From: Protaetiibacter sp. SSC-01
GTDB taxonomy: Bacteria > Actinomycetota > Actinomycetes > Actinomycetales > Microbacteriaceae
Direction of reading: 5' to 3'
NCBI RefSeq assembly: GCF_014483895.1
Contig: NZ_CP059987.1
Location: 1,488,001 to 1,552,000, forward strand
Length of the DNA: 64,000 bases
Shown here: positions 9,902 through 18,419 of the stretch, one piece after another
Layout: every line of letters begins with the position of its first letter
How positions within the stretch are numbered: the first letter of the stretch is position 1
Notes under the pieces: model-generated
Database searches by the model: none
What the model saw: the letters and a program-made list of their open reading frames with translations, nothing else
What the model was told of the DNA's origin: nothing
Position numbers and translations under genes: made by a program

Positions 9902-10593
9902 GCGAACTCCTTGCGGTAGGCGCCCACGACCTCCGTCGGCTCCCCCACCTCGACGAGCCGGCCCCTGTCGAAACGCAGCGCGATGTCGCAGCGCTCCGCG
10001 AGCTCGAGGTCGTGGGTCACGACGACGAGCTGCGCGTCGAGGTCGTCGAGCAGGATGCGGCCGATCCGCCGGGCGTTGCCGAGATCGAGGAGCGTCGTGG
10101 GCTCGTCGGCCACGACGAGCCGTGGCTCGCGCACGAGCACGGATGCGAGGGCGAGCAGCTGCTTCTGGCCGCCCGAGAGGCTGAAGACGGGTGTCTCCGC
10201 GTGGTCGGCGAGGCCGTAGGCGTCGAGCACGATCGCGACCCGCTCGTCGATCTCGGCGCGCGTGAGCCCCGCGCCGCGCAGGGACAGCCGCACGTCCTCC
10301 GCGACGGTCGGCATGAGCAGCTGCGCGTCCGGGTTCGTGAAGACGAAGCCGACCGACGCGCGGGCGCGCTTGGGCTCGCGCGCGACATCGACGCCGTGCA
10401 CGCGGACGGTGCCCGACATCGGGCGCACGAGGCCGTTGAGTAGTCGTGCGAACGTCGACTTCCCCGAACCGTTGGCACCCACCACGGCGATCCGTCGGGC
10501 GTCGAGGCGCACGTCGACGTCTTCGAGGATGCGGCGGCCGTCGAGGTCGACGGTCACCGCCTCGAGCTCGATCGCGTGCGCGGCATCGCTCAT
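9898..10593 (-). CDS. bioM: Biotin ECF transporter ATPase BioM
   Basis: A 231-residue ECF-type ATPase. Walker A is VGANGSGKST, the Q-loop region is NPDAQLLMPTV, the signature is LSGGQKQ, and Walker B is LVVADEPTTLLD, followed by the switch His in VTHDLE. It powers biotin uptake with BioN and the substrate-binding membrane protein BioY. The start is ATG 10593, overlapping the bioY stop (ATGA); the longer upstream reading belongs to another frame's shadow. Its regulation is presumably that of bioY, by BioQ. Confidence 0.92.
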   Translation of the reverse strand: MSDAAHAIELEAVTVDLDGRRILEDVDVRLDARRIAVVGANGSGKSTFARLLNGLVRPMSGTVRVHGVDVAREPKRARASVGFVFTNPDAQLLMPTVAEDVRLSLRGAGLTRAEIDERVAIVLDAYGLADHAETPVFSLSGGQKQLLALASVLVREPRLVVADEPTTLLDLGNARRIGRILLDDLDAQLVVVTHDLELAERCDIALRFDRGRLVEVGEPTEVVGAYRKEFA

Positions 10594-11222
10594 CGGGCGG
10601 GTGCGCCCTCGGGGGCCCGCCGCGCTTCTGCTGTGCGCTCCCGACGGCGGCCGAAGACGGGCGGGTACGCGCGCCAGAGCGCCATCGTGATGATCGTCGC
10701 GAGCACGACCTTGATGAGGTCGCCCGGGATGAACGCGAGGCTCGTAAGGGCGGTGGCGCCGAGCGGCAGTCCCGTGACGGCGGCCTGCACGGGGATGCCG
10801 AGCGCGTAGACGACGAGGATGCCGCCCACGACGGCGCCGACGGCGACGCGCCACGCGGCGAGACGGCCCCGCCCGGAGTGGGCGATGAGGCCCGTGACGA
10901 ATGCGCCGGGGATCCAGCCGACGAGGTAGCCGGCCGTGACGCCCACGAAGACGGCTGCGCCGCCGTGGCCGCCCGCGAGCAGCGGCAGCCCGACGAGCAC
11001 GAGCAGCTCGAAGACGAGCACCGCCGCGGCGCCGCGCCAGGCCCCGAGCACGGTGCCCGCGAGGATCACCCCGAGGGTCTGCGCCGTGATCGGCACGAGC
11101 CCGGGCACGGGGATCGGCGCGATGAGCCCGAGGGCCGCGATGAGAGCGGCGAAGACGGCGATGCGCGCGATGTCGCGCGTGTCGAAGCGGCGCGTGTCGA
11201 AGCGGCGGGGTGCGTCGGTCAT
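10590..11222 (-). CDS. bioY: Biotin transporter S-component BioY
   Basis: A 210-residue hydrophobic protein, the biotin-binding S-component. It has about six transmembrane helices and the BioY-like stretches IPVPGLVPITAQTLGV and GGHGGAAVFVGVTAGYLVGW near the middle. ATG 11222 is preceded by GAGGA at suitable distance. The N-terminus carries an imperfect short duplication (RRFDTRRFDTRD). Its promoter is divergent from bioQ, and two 13-bp BioQ-type palindromes lie in the gap, so biotin or biotin status probably controls uptake through BioQ. Confidence 0.93.
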   Translation of the reverse strand: MTDAPRRFDTRRFDTRDIARIAVFAALIAALGLIAPIPVPGLVPITAQTLGVILAGTVLGAWRGAAAVLVFELLVLVGLPLLAGGHGGAAVFVGVTAGYLVGWIPGAFVTGLIAHSGRGRLAAWRVAVGAVVGGILVVYALGIPVQAAVTGLPLGATALTSLAFIPGDLIKVVLATIITMALWRAYPPVFGRRRERTAEARRAPEGAPAR

Positions 11223-11243
11223 GGTGGTCCTCGCGGTCGGTGG

Positions 11244-11278
11244 TGAACGCTGTTCAGGTGAACGGCGTTCAGTATAGT
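11244..11278. promoter_or_regulatory. Double BioQ operator with overlapping divergent -10 boxes
   Basis: Two perfect 13-bp palindromes TGAAC-N3-GTTCA occur at 11244-11256 (spacer GCT) and 11259-11271 (spacer GGC), with centres 15 bp apart. TATAGT at 11273-11278 is a plus-strand -10 for bioQ, 7 bases before its ATG; the same bases read TATACT (11276-11271) on the minus strand for bioY. Binding would cover the bioQ -35/spacer region and the start of the bioY transcript. Confidence 0.8.
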
Positions 11279-11285
11279 GAGGGCC

Positions 11286-11882
11286 ATGGCCGACGCAACG
11301 CACGCACGTCACGATCGCGACTCCGTCGTCGCTGCGGCGCTCGGCATCCTCGACGAATGGGGGCTCCCCGAGCTCACGATGCGCCGCCTGGCCGGCGTCC
11401 TCGCCGTGCAGGCCAGTGCGCTCTACCACCACTTCGAGAACAAGCAGAGCCTCCTCGCGGCCGTATCCGACCGCATCCAGGACGCCATGCGGCCGGCGCC
11501 CTCCCCCGAGGTGGGCTGGTACGAGGCGACTCTCGTGGAGGCCGTCAACGTGCGCGACAGCCTCTTGGCCTACCGCGACGGTGCCGAGGTCGTGCTGAGC
11601 ACGCGAGCGCTCGGCCTCGGGACGGATGCCGCGCACGCCCGCCTGACGGCGGCGCTCGCGCGCGGGCACGACCCCGAGACAGCCGGCCTCGTCGCGACGG
11701 CGCTTCTGCACCTCATCCTGGGCGACGCCTCGCACGCCCAGCAGCGACTTCAGGCCGACAGCCTGGGAGCGGTGGCGCCGGGAGTCGACGACGCGAGCGA
11801 CCCGGGGCTCGTGTTCCGGCTGGGCGTCGAGCTGCTCCTGAGCGGACTCGAGCTCGCCGTGCAGAGCGCCCGCCGCGAGTGA
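11286..11882 (+). CDS. bioQ: TetR-family regulator, probable biotin repressor BioQ
   Basis: A 198-residue TetR-type repressor. The N-terminal helix-turn-helix spans LTMRRLAGVLAVQASALYHHFENKQ (split here only for description), with the family's ALYHHF recognition end. The C-terminal ligand domain is variable. The assignment as BioQ rests on context: divergent from bioY, with two TGAAC-N3-GTTCA palindromes between them like the actinobacterial BioQ site. The start is ATG 11286 rather than GTG 11277; a TATAGT box sits 7 bases upstream of the ATG, giving a leaderless autoregulated mRNA. Confidence 0.82.
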   Translation: MADATHARHDRDSVVAAALGILDEWGLPELTMRRLAGVLAVQASALYHHFENKQSLLAAVSDRIQDAMRPAPSPEVGWYEATLVEAVNVRDSLLAYRDGAEVVLSTRALGLGTDAAHARLTAALARGHDPETAGLVATALLHLILGDASHAQQRLQADSLGAVAPGVDDASDPGLVFRLGVELLLSGLELAVQSARRE

Positions 11883-11890
11883 TCAGCGGG

Positions 11891-11980
11891 CTGGTTTCGA
11901 CACCCGGCCTGCGGCCGCTACTCAACCAGCAACAGAACCCCGCTGGTTGAGTAGCCCGCGAAGCGGGCGTGTCGAACCAG
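11891..11980. repeat. Inverted pair of CTGGTTGAGTAGC palindromic elements (pair 1)
   Basis: Two ~38-bp elements face each other: 11891-11929 in reverse orientation (CTGGTTTCGACAC ... CTACTCAACCAG) and 11943-11980 forward (CTGGTTGAGTAGC ... GTGTCGAACCAG). Each has a central GC-rich hairpin such as CCCGC-gaa-GCGGG. The pair fills the gap between convergent bioQ and sufT, so it may act as a two-way terminator. Confidence 0.85.
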
Positions 11981-11992
11981 CCCGGCGCAAGA

Positions 11993-12322
11993 CTAGATCG
12001 AGAACCCGATCGCGCGCATCATGTCGCGCCCGTCGTCCGTGATGCGCTCGGGGCCCCACGGCGGCATCCACACCCAGTTGATGCGGAACCGCTCGACGAT
12101 GCCGTCGAGCGACTGTGCGACCTGCTCCTCGATGACGTCGGTGAGCGGGCAGCCGGCCGAGGTGAGCGTCATCGAGATGATGAGCGCGTCGTTCTCGTCA
12201 TCCCAGGCGAGGTCGTAGACGAGGCCGAGGTCGACGATGTTCACCCCGAGCTCGGGGTCGATGACGTCCTTCAGCCCCTCCTCGACCTGGTCGAAGAGCG
12301 CGGGTTCGAGCGATGTGGGCAT
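11993..12322 (-). CDS. sufT: SufT-like iron-sulfur assembly factor (DUF59/MIP18 family)
   Basis: A 109-residue DUF59 protein. It has the family's DPELGVNIVDLGLVYD start (DPE at 22-24) and the conserved Cys in TSAGCPLTD (C58). SufT proteins help in maturation of Fe-S proteins together with SUF. It lies last in the sufB-sufD-Rieske-sufC-sufT array, 27 bases after sufC. A TAGCCT box 6 bases before its ATG suggests it also has its own leaderless promoter. Confidence 0.9.
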   Translation of the reverse strand: MPTSLEPALFDQVEEGLKDVIDPELGVNIVDLGLVYDLAWDDENDALIISMTLTSAGCPLTDVIEEQVAQSLDGIVERFRINWVWMPPWGPERITDDGRDMMRAIGFSI

Positions 12323-12328
12323 GGTTCC

Positions 12329-12334
12329 AGGCTA
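12329..12334 (-). promoter_or_regulatory. -10 box TAGCCT for leaderless sufT transcript
   Basis: TAGCCT on the minus strand is 6 bases before the sufT ATG, inside the sufC-sufT gap. Confidence 0.45.
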
Positions 12335-12349
12335 CGCGGGTCGGGGCGG

Positions 12350-13108
12350 TTACGCCTGGGCGACGAGGTAGCGGTCGTAGCCCTCGTCCTCGAGACGCTC
12401 GGCGAGCTCGGGCCCACCCTCCTCGGCGACCTTGCCGTCGACGAAGACGTGCACGAAGTCCGGCTTGATGTAGCGGAGGATGCGCGTGTAGTGGGTGATG
12501 AGCAGCACCCCGAGACCGGTCTCCTCGTGGGCGCGGTTGACGCCCTCGGAGACGATCTTGAGGGCGTCGACGTCGAGACCCGAGTCGGTCTCGTCGAGCA
12601 CCGCGAACTTCGGCTTGAGCAGCTCGAGCTGCAGGATCTCGTGGCGCTTCTTCTCGCCGCCCGAGAAGCCCTCGTTGACGTTGCGGGCCGCGAACGACGG
12701 GTCCATGCGCAGCTTGCCCATGGCGTCCTTGACGGTCGCGCCCCAGTGGCGGATCGAGGGCTCCTCGCCGTCGATCGCCGTCTTGGCGGTGCGCAGGAAG
12801 TTGGTGACCGTCACGCCCGGGATCTCGACGGGGTACTGCATCGCGAGGAAGAGGCCCGCGCGGGCGCGCTCGTCGACGCTCATCTCGAGCACGTCCTGGC
12901 CGTCGAAGGTGATCGAACCGCCCTCGACGTTGTAGCGCGGGTGGCCGGCGATCGTGTACGCGAGGGTCGACTTGCCCGAGCCGTTGGGGCCCATGACGGC
13001 GTGGATCTCGCCCTCGTTGATGGTGAGGTCGACGCCCTTGAGGATGTGCTTGGTGCCCTGGTCGGTCTCGATCGAGACCTTGAGGTCGCGGATTTCGAGG
13101 GTGCTCAT
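12350..13108 (-). CDS. sufC: Fe-S cluster assembly ATPase SufC
   Basis: A 252-residue ABC-type ATPase of the SUF scaffold. It shows Walker A MGPNGSGKST, the family-specific GMFLAFQYP-like stretch (here GLFLAMQYPVEIPG), signature FSGGEKKR and Walker B FAVLDETDSGLD. SufC drives conformational change of the SufBCD complex during cluster assembly. The start ATG 13108 begins MSTLEIRDL, 13 bases after the Rieske-type gene. Length matches the family. Confidence 0.96.
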   Translation of the reverse strand: MSTLEIRDLKVSIETDQGTKHILKGVDLTINEGEIHAVMGPNGSGKSTLAYTIAGHPRYNVEGGSITFDGQDVLEMSVDERARAGLFLAMQYPVEIPGVTVTNFLRTAKTAIDGEEPSIRHWGATVKDAMGKLRMDPSFAARNVNEGFSGGEKKRHEILQLELLKPKFAVLDETDSGLDVDALKIVSEGVNRAHEETGLGVLLITHYTRILRYIKPDFVHVFVDGKVAEEGGPELAERLEDEGYDRYLVAQA

Positions 13109-13121
13109 GTCTGCTGCCTTC

Positions 13122-13448
13122 CTAGACCGCGAGCCGCACGGCCGGGTCGATGTACACGTCGCCGTCGATGATCTCGACCGCGAAGACGGGGACCGGCTCA
13201 TAGGCCGGGAGGTTGAGGGGCTTGCCGGTGGTGAGGGAGAACTTCGAGCCGTGCGCCCAGCACTCGAGCCCGTCATCCTCCACGAAGCCCTCCGAGAGGG
13301 AGATGTCGCCGTGGGTGCAGGTGTCGCCGATCGCGTGCACCTCGCCCGCGGAGTCGCGCACGACGGCGATCGCGACGCCGTCGAGCTCGACACGACGCGC
13401 CGACGAGACGCTCAGCTCGTCGACCGCGCACACCTTCTGAGCGGTCAT
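13122..13448 (-). CDS. Rieske-type [2Fe-2S] ferredoxin in the SUF operon
   Basis: A 108-residue Rieske protein. The two cluster motifs are C44-T-H46 (DTCTHGDIS) and C63-W-A-H66 (ECWAHGSKF), matching non-heme iron oxygenase ferredoxin subunits. No oxygenase lies nearby; the gene is embedded between sufD and sufC, as I recall for other Microbacteriaceae. It may be an electron donor in cluster assembly or repair, or an early client; this is inference from position. Its ATG overlaps the sufD stop (ATGA). Confidence 0.9.
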   Translation of the reverse strand: MTAQKVCAVDELSVSSARRVELDGVAIAVVRDSAGEVHAIGDTCTHGDISLSEGFVEDDGLECWAHGSKFSLTTGKPLNLPAYEPVPVFAVEIIDGDVYIDPAVRLAV

Positions 13449-14614
13449 CGGGCCGCCGCCAGCTCGGCCTCGAGCGCGGCGTGCAGCCGGGCCTCGAGCA
13501 CCGGCTCGCCGATCTTCTGCACGACCTCGCTCAGGAAGCCGAGCACGACGAGACGACGCGCCTCGTCCTCGGGGATGCCGCGCGCCTGCAGGTAGAACAG
13601 CTGCTCGTCGTCGAAGCGCCCGGTCGCGGACGCGTGGCCGGCGCCCTCGATGTCGCCCGTCTCGATCTCGAGATTCGGGATCGAGTCGGCGCGCGTGCCG
13701 TCGGAGAGCACGAGGTTGCGGTTCTGCTCGTAGGTGTCCGTGCCGGTCGCCTCGCGGCCGATGAGCACGTCGCCGATCCACACGGTGTGCGCGCCCTCGC
13801 CGTTGAGCGCGCCCTTGTAGGTCACGCGGCTGCGCGTGTGGGGCGCGTCGTGGTGCACGTAGACCTGCTGCTCGAGGTGCTGACCGGCGTCGGCGAAATA
13901 GACGCCGTAGAGCTCGGCCTCGGCACCCTCCTCGGCGAGGTGCGCCGAAGGGTTCACGCGCACGACGTCACCGCCGAGCGACACGACGATGTGCGTGAGG
14001 GTCGCGCCGTGCCCGATGCGGGCGAACTGGCTCGCGAGGTGCAGGGCGGTGTCGTCCCACTGCTGCACGGAGACGACGGTGACGTTCGCGTCGTCCTCGA
14101 GCACGATCTCGAGGTTCTCGGTGAGCTTCGCGTCGCCCTGGCTGTCGAGCACGACGAGGCCCGTCGAGCCCTTCGCCGCCGAGACGACCGTGTGGGCGGC
14201 GCGCGCCGTGTCGCCGAGGCCCGTGCGCTTGAGCGAGATGGTCTCCGCCTCGCCTTCGACGCGGATGTGGAGCGCCTTCTCGAAGCTCGTCCACGCGTTG
14301 GCGGCGGCGCGGTCCTCCGGGGTGCCCGCGGAGCCCACGGGTGCGTGGCTGCGGTCGATCCACTCGACGGTCGTGCCTGCGGCCTCCGGGTAGAGCACCG
14401 CGTACGGACTGCCGTCGAGCTCGCCGTCGATGAGCTCGCGGAGCTTGGCGACCGGGGTGTACTTCCAGTTCGCCTCGCGCCCCGTGACCTCGGGGAAGTC
14501 GGCGTGCGCGGTCGAGGCGAAGCGTTCCGAACGGGTCTGCACGGGCACAGTGGCCCCTGCTCCGTGCGAGTGCTCCGTCAGGCCGTGCTGTTCAGTCTGA
14601 ACGGGGGTCGACAC
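13445..14614 (-). CDS. sufD: Fe-S cluster assembly protein SufD
   Basis: A 389-residue SufB/SufD-family beta-helix protein, paralogous to sufB next to it. It contains the family's C-terminal block with DIEGAGHASATGRFDDEQLFYLQARGI. SufD pairs with SufB in the SufBC2D scaffold and is needed for iron acquisition. It starts at GTG 14614 directly after the sufB TAA with no gap and overlaps the Rieske gene by ATGA, so translation is tightly coupled. Confidence 0.94.
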   Translation of the reverse strand: MSTPVQTEQHGLTEHSHGAGATVPVQTRSERFASTAHADFPEVTGREANWKYTPVAKLRELIDGELDGSPYAVLYPEAAGTTVEWIDRSHAPVGSAGTPEDRAAANAWTSFEKALHIRVEGEAETISLKRTGLGDTARAAHTVVSAAKGSTGLVVLDSQGDAKLTENLEIVLEDDANVTVVSVQQWDDTALHLASQFARIGHGATLTHIVVSLGGDVVRVNPSAHLAEEGAEAELYGVYFADAGQHLEQQVYVHHDAPHTRSRVTYKGALNGEGAHTVWIGDVLIGREATGTDTYEQNRNLVLSDGTRADSIPNLEIETGDIEGAGHASATGRFDDEQLFYLQARGIPEDEARRLVVLGFLSEVVQKIGEPVLEARLHAALEAELAAAR

Positions 14615-16033
14615 TTAGCCCACGGATCCTTCCATGCTCATCTCGATGAGCTTGTTGAGTTCGAGCGCGTACTCCATCGGCAGCTCGCGCGCGATCGGCT
14701 CGATGAAGCCGCGCACGATCATCGCCATCGCCTCGTCCTCGGGCATGCCGCGGGACTGCAGGTAGAAGAGCTGCTCCTCGGACACGCGCGAGACGGTCGC
14801 CTCGTGGCCGAGCTGCACGTCGTCGACGCGGATGTCGATGGCCGGGTAGGTGTCCGAGCGCGAGATCGTGTCGACGAGCAGCGCGTCGCAGCGCACGGTG
14901 TTCGCCGAGTGGTGGGCGTTCGCCTCCACGCGCACCTCGCCGCGGTAGCCCGCGCGGCCGCCGCCGCGGGCGATCGACTTCGACACGATCGAGCTCGTCG
15001 TGTACGGCGCCATGTGGATCATCTTCGCGCCGGCGTCCTGGTGCTGGCCGGGGCCCGCGAAGGCGACCGAGAGGGTCTCCCCCTTGGCATGCTCGCCCAC
15101 GAGGAAGATCGAGGGGTACTTCATCGTCACCTTGGAGCCGATGTTGCCGTCGATCCACTCCATCGTCGCCCCCTCCTCGGCGCGGGCGCGCTTCGTGACG
15201 AGGTTGTAGACGTTGTTCGACCAGTTCTGGATCGTCGTGTAGCGCACGCGGGCGTTCTTCTTCACGATGATCTCGACGACGGCCGAGTGCAGCGAGTCGG
15301 ACTTGTAGATCGGGGCCGTGCAGCCCTCGATGTAGTGCACGTACGAGCCCTCGTCGGCGATGATGAGCGTGCGCTCGAACTGGCCCATGTTCTCGGTGTT
15401 GATGCGGAAGTAGGCCTGCAGCGGGATCTCGACGTGCACGCCCTTCGGCACATAGACGAACGAGCCGCCCGACCACACGGCCGTGTTGAGCGCGGCGAAC
15501 TTGTTGTCGCCCGAGGGGATGACGGTGCCGAAGTACTCCTCGAAGATCTCCGGGTGCTCCTTGAGCGCCGTGTCGGTGTCGAGGAAGATCACGCCCTGGG
15601 CCTCGAGGTCCTCGCGGATCTGGTGGTAGACGACCTCGGACTCGTACTGAGCGGCGACTCCCGCCACGAGACGCTGGCGCTCCGCCTCCGGGATGCCGAG
15701 CTTCTCGTAGGTGTTCTTGATGTCCTCCGGGAGCTCCTCCCAGCTTGTCGCCTGCTTCTCGGTCGACCGGACGAAGTACTTGATGTTGTCGAAGTCGATG
15801 CCCGTGAGGTCGGCACCCCACGTGGGCATGGGCTTCATCTCGAAGAGCTTGAGGGCCTTGAGACGGGTCTTGAGCATCCACTCCGGCTCGTTCTTGAGAC
15901 GCGAGATGTCGGTGACGACCTCCTCGGAGAGCCCGCGGCGCGCGGAGGCGCCTGCGACATCCGAGTCGGCCCAGCCGAACTCGTACTGCCCGAGGCTTGC
16001 GAGCTCAGGACGATCGATGAGCACGTCTGACAT
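14615..16033 (-). CDS. sufB: Fe-S cluster assembly scaffold SufB
   Basis: A 472-residue SufB, the site where the nascent cluster is built. It contains conserved [24 protein letters not shown] (with the conserved Cys) and the C-terminal [23 protein letters not shown] 16033 ([11 protein letters not shown]) is chosen; the ORF continues upstream only as shadow. It is the first gene of the operon sufB-sufD-Rieske-sufC-sufT. The repressor sufR, desulfurase sufS and sufU are not in this window on either side, so sulfur delivery must come from elsewhere. Confidence 0.96.
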   Translation of the reverse strand: MSDVLIDRPELASLGQYEFGWADSDVAGASARRGLSEEVVTDISRLKNEPEWMLKTRLKALKLFEMKPMPTWGADLTGIDFDNIKYFVRSTEKQATSWEELPEDIKNTYEKLGIPEAERQRLVAGVAAQYESEVVYHQIREDLEAQGVIFLDTDTALKEHPEIFEEYFGTVIPSGDNKFAALNTAVWSGGSFVYVPKGVHVEIPLQAYFRINTENMGQFERTLIIADEGSYVHYIEGCTAPIYKSDSLHSAVVEIIVKKNARVRYTTIQNWSNNVYNLVTKRARAEEGATMEWIDGNIGSKVTMKYPSIFLVGEHAKGETLSVAFAGPGQHQDAGAKMIHMAPYTTSSIVSKSIARGGGRAGYRGEVRVEANAHHSANTVRCDALLVDTISRSDTYPAIDIRVDDVQLGHEATVSRVSEEQLFYLQSRGMPEDEAMAMIVRGFIEPIARELPMEYALELNKLIEMSMEGSVG

Positions 16034-16140
16034 GGGGCTGAACCTCTCTTCCGCCGAAGCGAACCATTCCGCTCGTGTCGGCATTCCGGGTCGGACCGCG
16101 CGACCCGCGTGGCGCATCCGCGGCCCCATCGACGCGGTGC

Positions 16141-16172
16141 TCGCGAATTCGCGATCCAACCTCTCGAGTCTA
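16141..16172 (-). promoter_or_regulatory. Candidate sufB promoter with 14-bp palindrome
   Basis: On the minus strand TAGACT (16167-16172) is a plausible -10. About 13 bases downstream is the perfect palindrome TCGCGAATTCGCGA (16141-16154), which would sit around +6 to +19 of the transcript, roughly 110 bases before the sufB ATG. It may be an operator. No -35 is clear. Confidence 0.4.
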
Positions 16173-16186
16173 CAGGGTGGACCCGC

Positions 16187-17161
16187 TCAGAGGCTGGCCG
16201 TCGCGCTCGCCTCGGGGCGCGCGTCGACGAGGTGATGCTCGCGCACGGCCCACAGTCGCGGGTCGGTGTCGAGGAGCACGCGCAGCGCCCCGACCCACAC
16301 GAGTGCTGCGAAGACGACATGCGCGACGACGAGCAGCTCGGGGAGGCCGAGGAGCGACTGCACGACGCCGAGCCCCATCTGGGCGAGCAGCACGAGCAGG
16401 AAGACGCCGACGCGGCCGAGGGCGAGGCGACCGCCGTCCTCGCTGCGCAGCCGGAAGGCGAGTGCGGCCGCGAGGGCGAGCACGATGACGGCGAGGAAGC
16501 CGTGCAGGATCGTGACCGAGGTCCAGTCGAAGCCCATGCGCGGCACGTCGCTCGAGTCGCCCGCGTGGGGCCCGGAGCCCGTCACGAGGGTGCCCGCGAG
16601 CACGAGCCCTGCCGTGGCCGCCACGAGCGCCCAGGCGATGCCGCGCGAGAGGGGGCCGGGCCGCGGTCCGTCTCCCCCGGTCCAGCGGGCGCGATGCCAC
16701 GTGAACGTCGCGCATGCCAGAAGGCTCATCGCGAGAACGAAGTGCGTCGCGACCATCCACGGGTTGAGCTCGAACCACACCGTGAAACCGCCCGCCACCG
16801 CGTTCGCGACGACGAGCCAGAACATCGACCACGCGAGACGTGTGAGCGTGCGGTCGCGCGGCTTCTGCAGGCGTGCCGCGATGATCGCCCATCCGACGGC
16901 GACGATGAGCAGGCCCGTCACGAGACGGTTGCCGAACTCGATGGCGCCGTGGATGCCGAGCTCCGGCGTCGCGATGAGCGAGTCCTCGGTGCATGTGGGC
17001 CACGTCGGGCATCCGAGGCCCGAGCCGGTCACGCGCACGGTCGCACCGCCGAGCACGATGAGCACTGCAGTCACGAGGGCCGTCGTGGTGCCCCAGCGGA
17101 GAGCGCGCGCGCCGAGCGTCCAGCGGGATGCCGCCCAGCCGAGCGGGGTACGCCAGGTCAC
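16187..17161 (-). CDS. ctaA: Heme A synthase (COX15/CtaA)
   Basis: A 324-residue polytopic membrane protein with about eight helices and four conserved heme-ligand histidines, for example in [32 protein letters not shown] and [10 protein letters not shown]. CtaA oxidises the C8 methyl of heme O to heme A for cytochrome aa3. The extracytoplasmic cysteine pair CPTWPTC after TGSGLG is typical of Gram-positive forms. GTG 17161 overlaps the ctaB stop (GTGA). Confidence 0.93.
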   Translation of the reverse strand: MTWRTPLGWAASRWTLGARALRWGTTTALVTAVLIVLGGATVRVTGSGLGCPTWPTCTEDSLIATPELGIHGAIEFGNRLVTGLLIVAVGWAIIAARLQKPRDRTLTRLAWSMFWLVVANAVAGGFTVWFELNPWMVATHFVLAMSLLACATFTWHRARWTGGDGPRPGPLSRGIAWALVAATAGLVLAGTLVTGSGPHAGDSSDVPRMGFDWTSVTILHGFLAVIVLALAAALAFRLRSEDGGRLALGRVGVFLLVLLAQMGLGVVQSLLGLPELLVVAHVVFAALVWVGALRVLLDTDPRLWAVREHHLVDARPEASATASL

Positions 17162-18144
17162 GGCAGCAGGGCGGGGAACGGGATGAACACGAGCGGGTCG
17201 ACGCCGACCGCGATGAAGACGAGCGTGAGGTACGTGATGCTCGCGTGGAACACGCGCATGGGCTTGACCTCGCCCGGCCGGATCGCCGCGGCATAGAGGC
17301 GGTGCGACTCGATGAGGAACCACGCGCCCGACAGGGCGGCGAGCACGGTGTAGAGCACGCCCATCGGCGCGAGGGGGATGAGCAGGAGCGAGCACGCGAC
17401 GGTCGCCCACGCATAGAGCACGACCTGGAGCCCTACGGCGGTGCGCCCGCGCACGACGGCGAGCATCGGCACCTCGGCGGCCGCGTAGTCGTCCTTGTAG
17501 CGCATGGAGAGCGGCCAGTAGTGCGGCGGCGTCCAGAGGAAGACGATGCCGAACAGGATGACGGGGGCCCAGTCGAGCGAGCCCGTCACGGCGGCCCAGC
17601 CGATGAGCACGGGCATGCAGCCGGCGATGCCGCCCCAGACGATGTTCTGCGGCGTGCGGCGCTTCAGGATGAGCGTGTAGATGAGCACGTAGAACGCGAT
17701 CGCGACGGCCGAGAGCACCGCGGCTAGCCACGTCGTGAAGATCCACAGCACGGCGATCGAGACGACGCCGGTGACCCACGAGAACACGAGCGCCTCGCGC
17801 GGCGAGAGCTCCCCCGTCACGAGCGGCCGCTTCTGCGTGCGCTTCATGAGGCGGTCGATGTCGCGGTCGATGTAGCAGTTGAACGCGTTCGCGCTGCCCG
17901 CGGAAAGCGATCCGCCGATGAGCGTCGCGACGAGCAGCCCGAGGAATTCGAGGTCGAGGTGGCCCTGCGCGGCGAGCACCATGACGGGCGCCGTCGTGAC
18001 GAGCAGCAGCTCGATCACGCGCGGCTTCGTGAGCGCGACGTAGGCGAGGGCTTTGCGACGGAAGCCGATGCGGCCGAGCGACGGGACGGCGTCCGGGGTG
18101 TCGGGCGATGCCGGCGCGGGCGCGCTCTGGGCGGACTGCTGCAT
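17158..18144 (-). CDS. ctaB: Protoheme IX farnesyltransferase (heme O synthase, COX10)
   Basis: A 328-residue UbiA-family prenyltransferase. The first Asp-rich motif is [20 protein letters not shown] and the second region is [13 protein letters not shown]. It attaches farnesyl to heme B to make heme O, the substrate of ctaA just downstream. It has about nine membrane segments after a Ser/Ala/Pro-rich N-terminus. ATG 18144 is preceded by GAGGAGCC. It is transcribed divergently from tkt across a 275-base gap. Confidence 0.95.
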   Translation of the reverse strand: MQQSAQSAPAPASPDTPDAVPSLGRIGFRRKALAYVALTKPRVIELLLVTTAPVMVLAAQGHLDLEFLGLLVATLIGGSLSAGSANAFNCYIDRDIDRLMKRTQKRPLVTGELSPREALVFSWVTGVVSIAVLWIFTTWLAAVLSAVAIAFYVLIYTLILKRRTPQNIVWGGIAGCMPVLIGWAAVTGSLDWAPVILFGIVFLWTPPHYWPLSMRYKDDYAAAEVPMLAVVRGRTAVGLQVVLYAWATVACSLLLIPLAPMGVLYTVLAALSGAWFLIESHRLYAAAIRPGEVKPMRVFHASITYLTLVFIAVGVDPLVFIPFPALLP

Positions 18145-18419
18145 GGCTCCTCGGATCGGATCGGCTGCCCCTCAGTCTACGGGAGCGCGAGTGGCCCCCG
18201 GGCACCCGCACCGGGCCCTTCGACCCTTGACGTCGTCATCCGACGGCGGAATGGGCTTCTCGCTATGCTGGCCTTGCTCGCCGACCGCGTGCGCCTCCCC
18301 CACCTCCGACCCCCGGACGATGTGCGGCGCGTGCGGTGCGCCGTCGAAGTCCGATTCGGTGAGCGGACACCACCCCGGGGCGCGTGAAAGCTGCCCCGCC
18401 TGCGAAAGGTCGACATTCA
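18145..18419. other. Intergenic region between ctaB and tkt
   Basis: The 275-base gap holds the divergent promoters. TATGCT at 18264-18269 on the plus strand could be a -10 for tkt, but TTGACG at 18227-18232 is too distant to be its -35. A ribosome site GAAAGG (18404-18409) precedes the tkt GTG. I see no RNA gene or strong hairpin. Confidence 0.4.

Noticed and set aside
18227-18269. TTGACG plus TATGCT as a tkt promoter
   Set aside because: The spacing is 31 bases, far from the usual 16-19; only the -10 is retained as a possibility.
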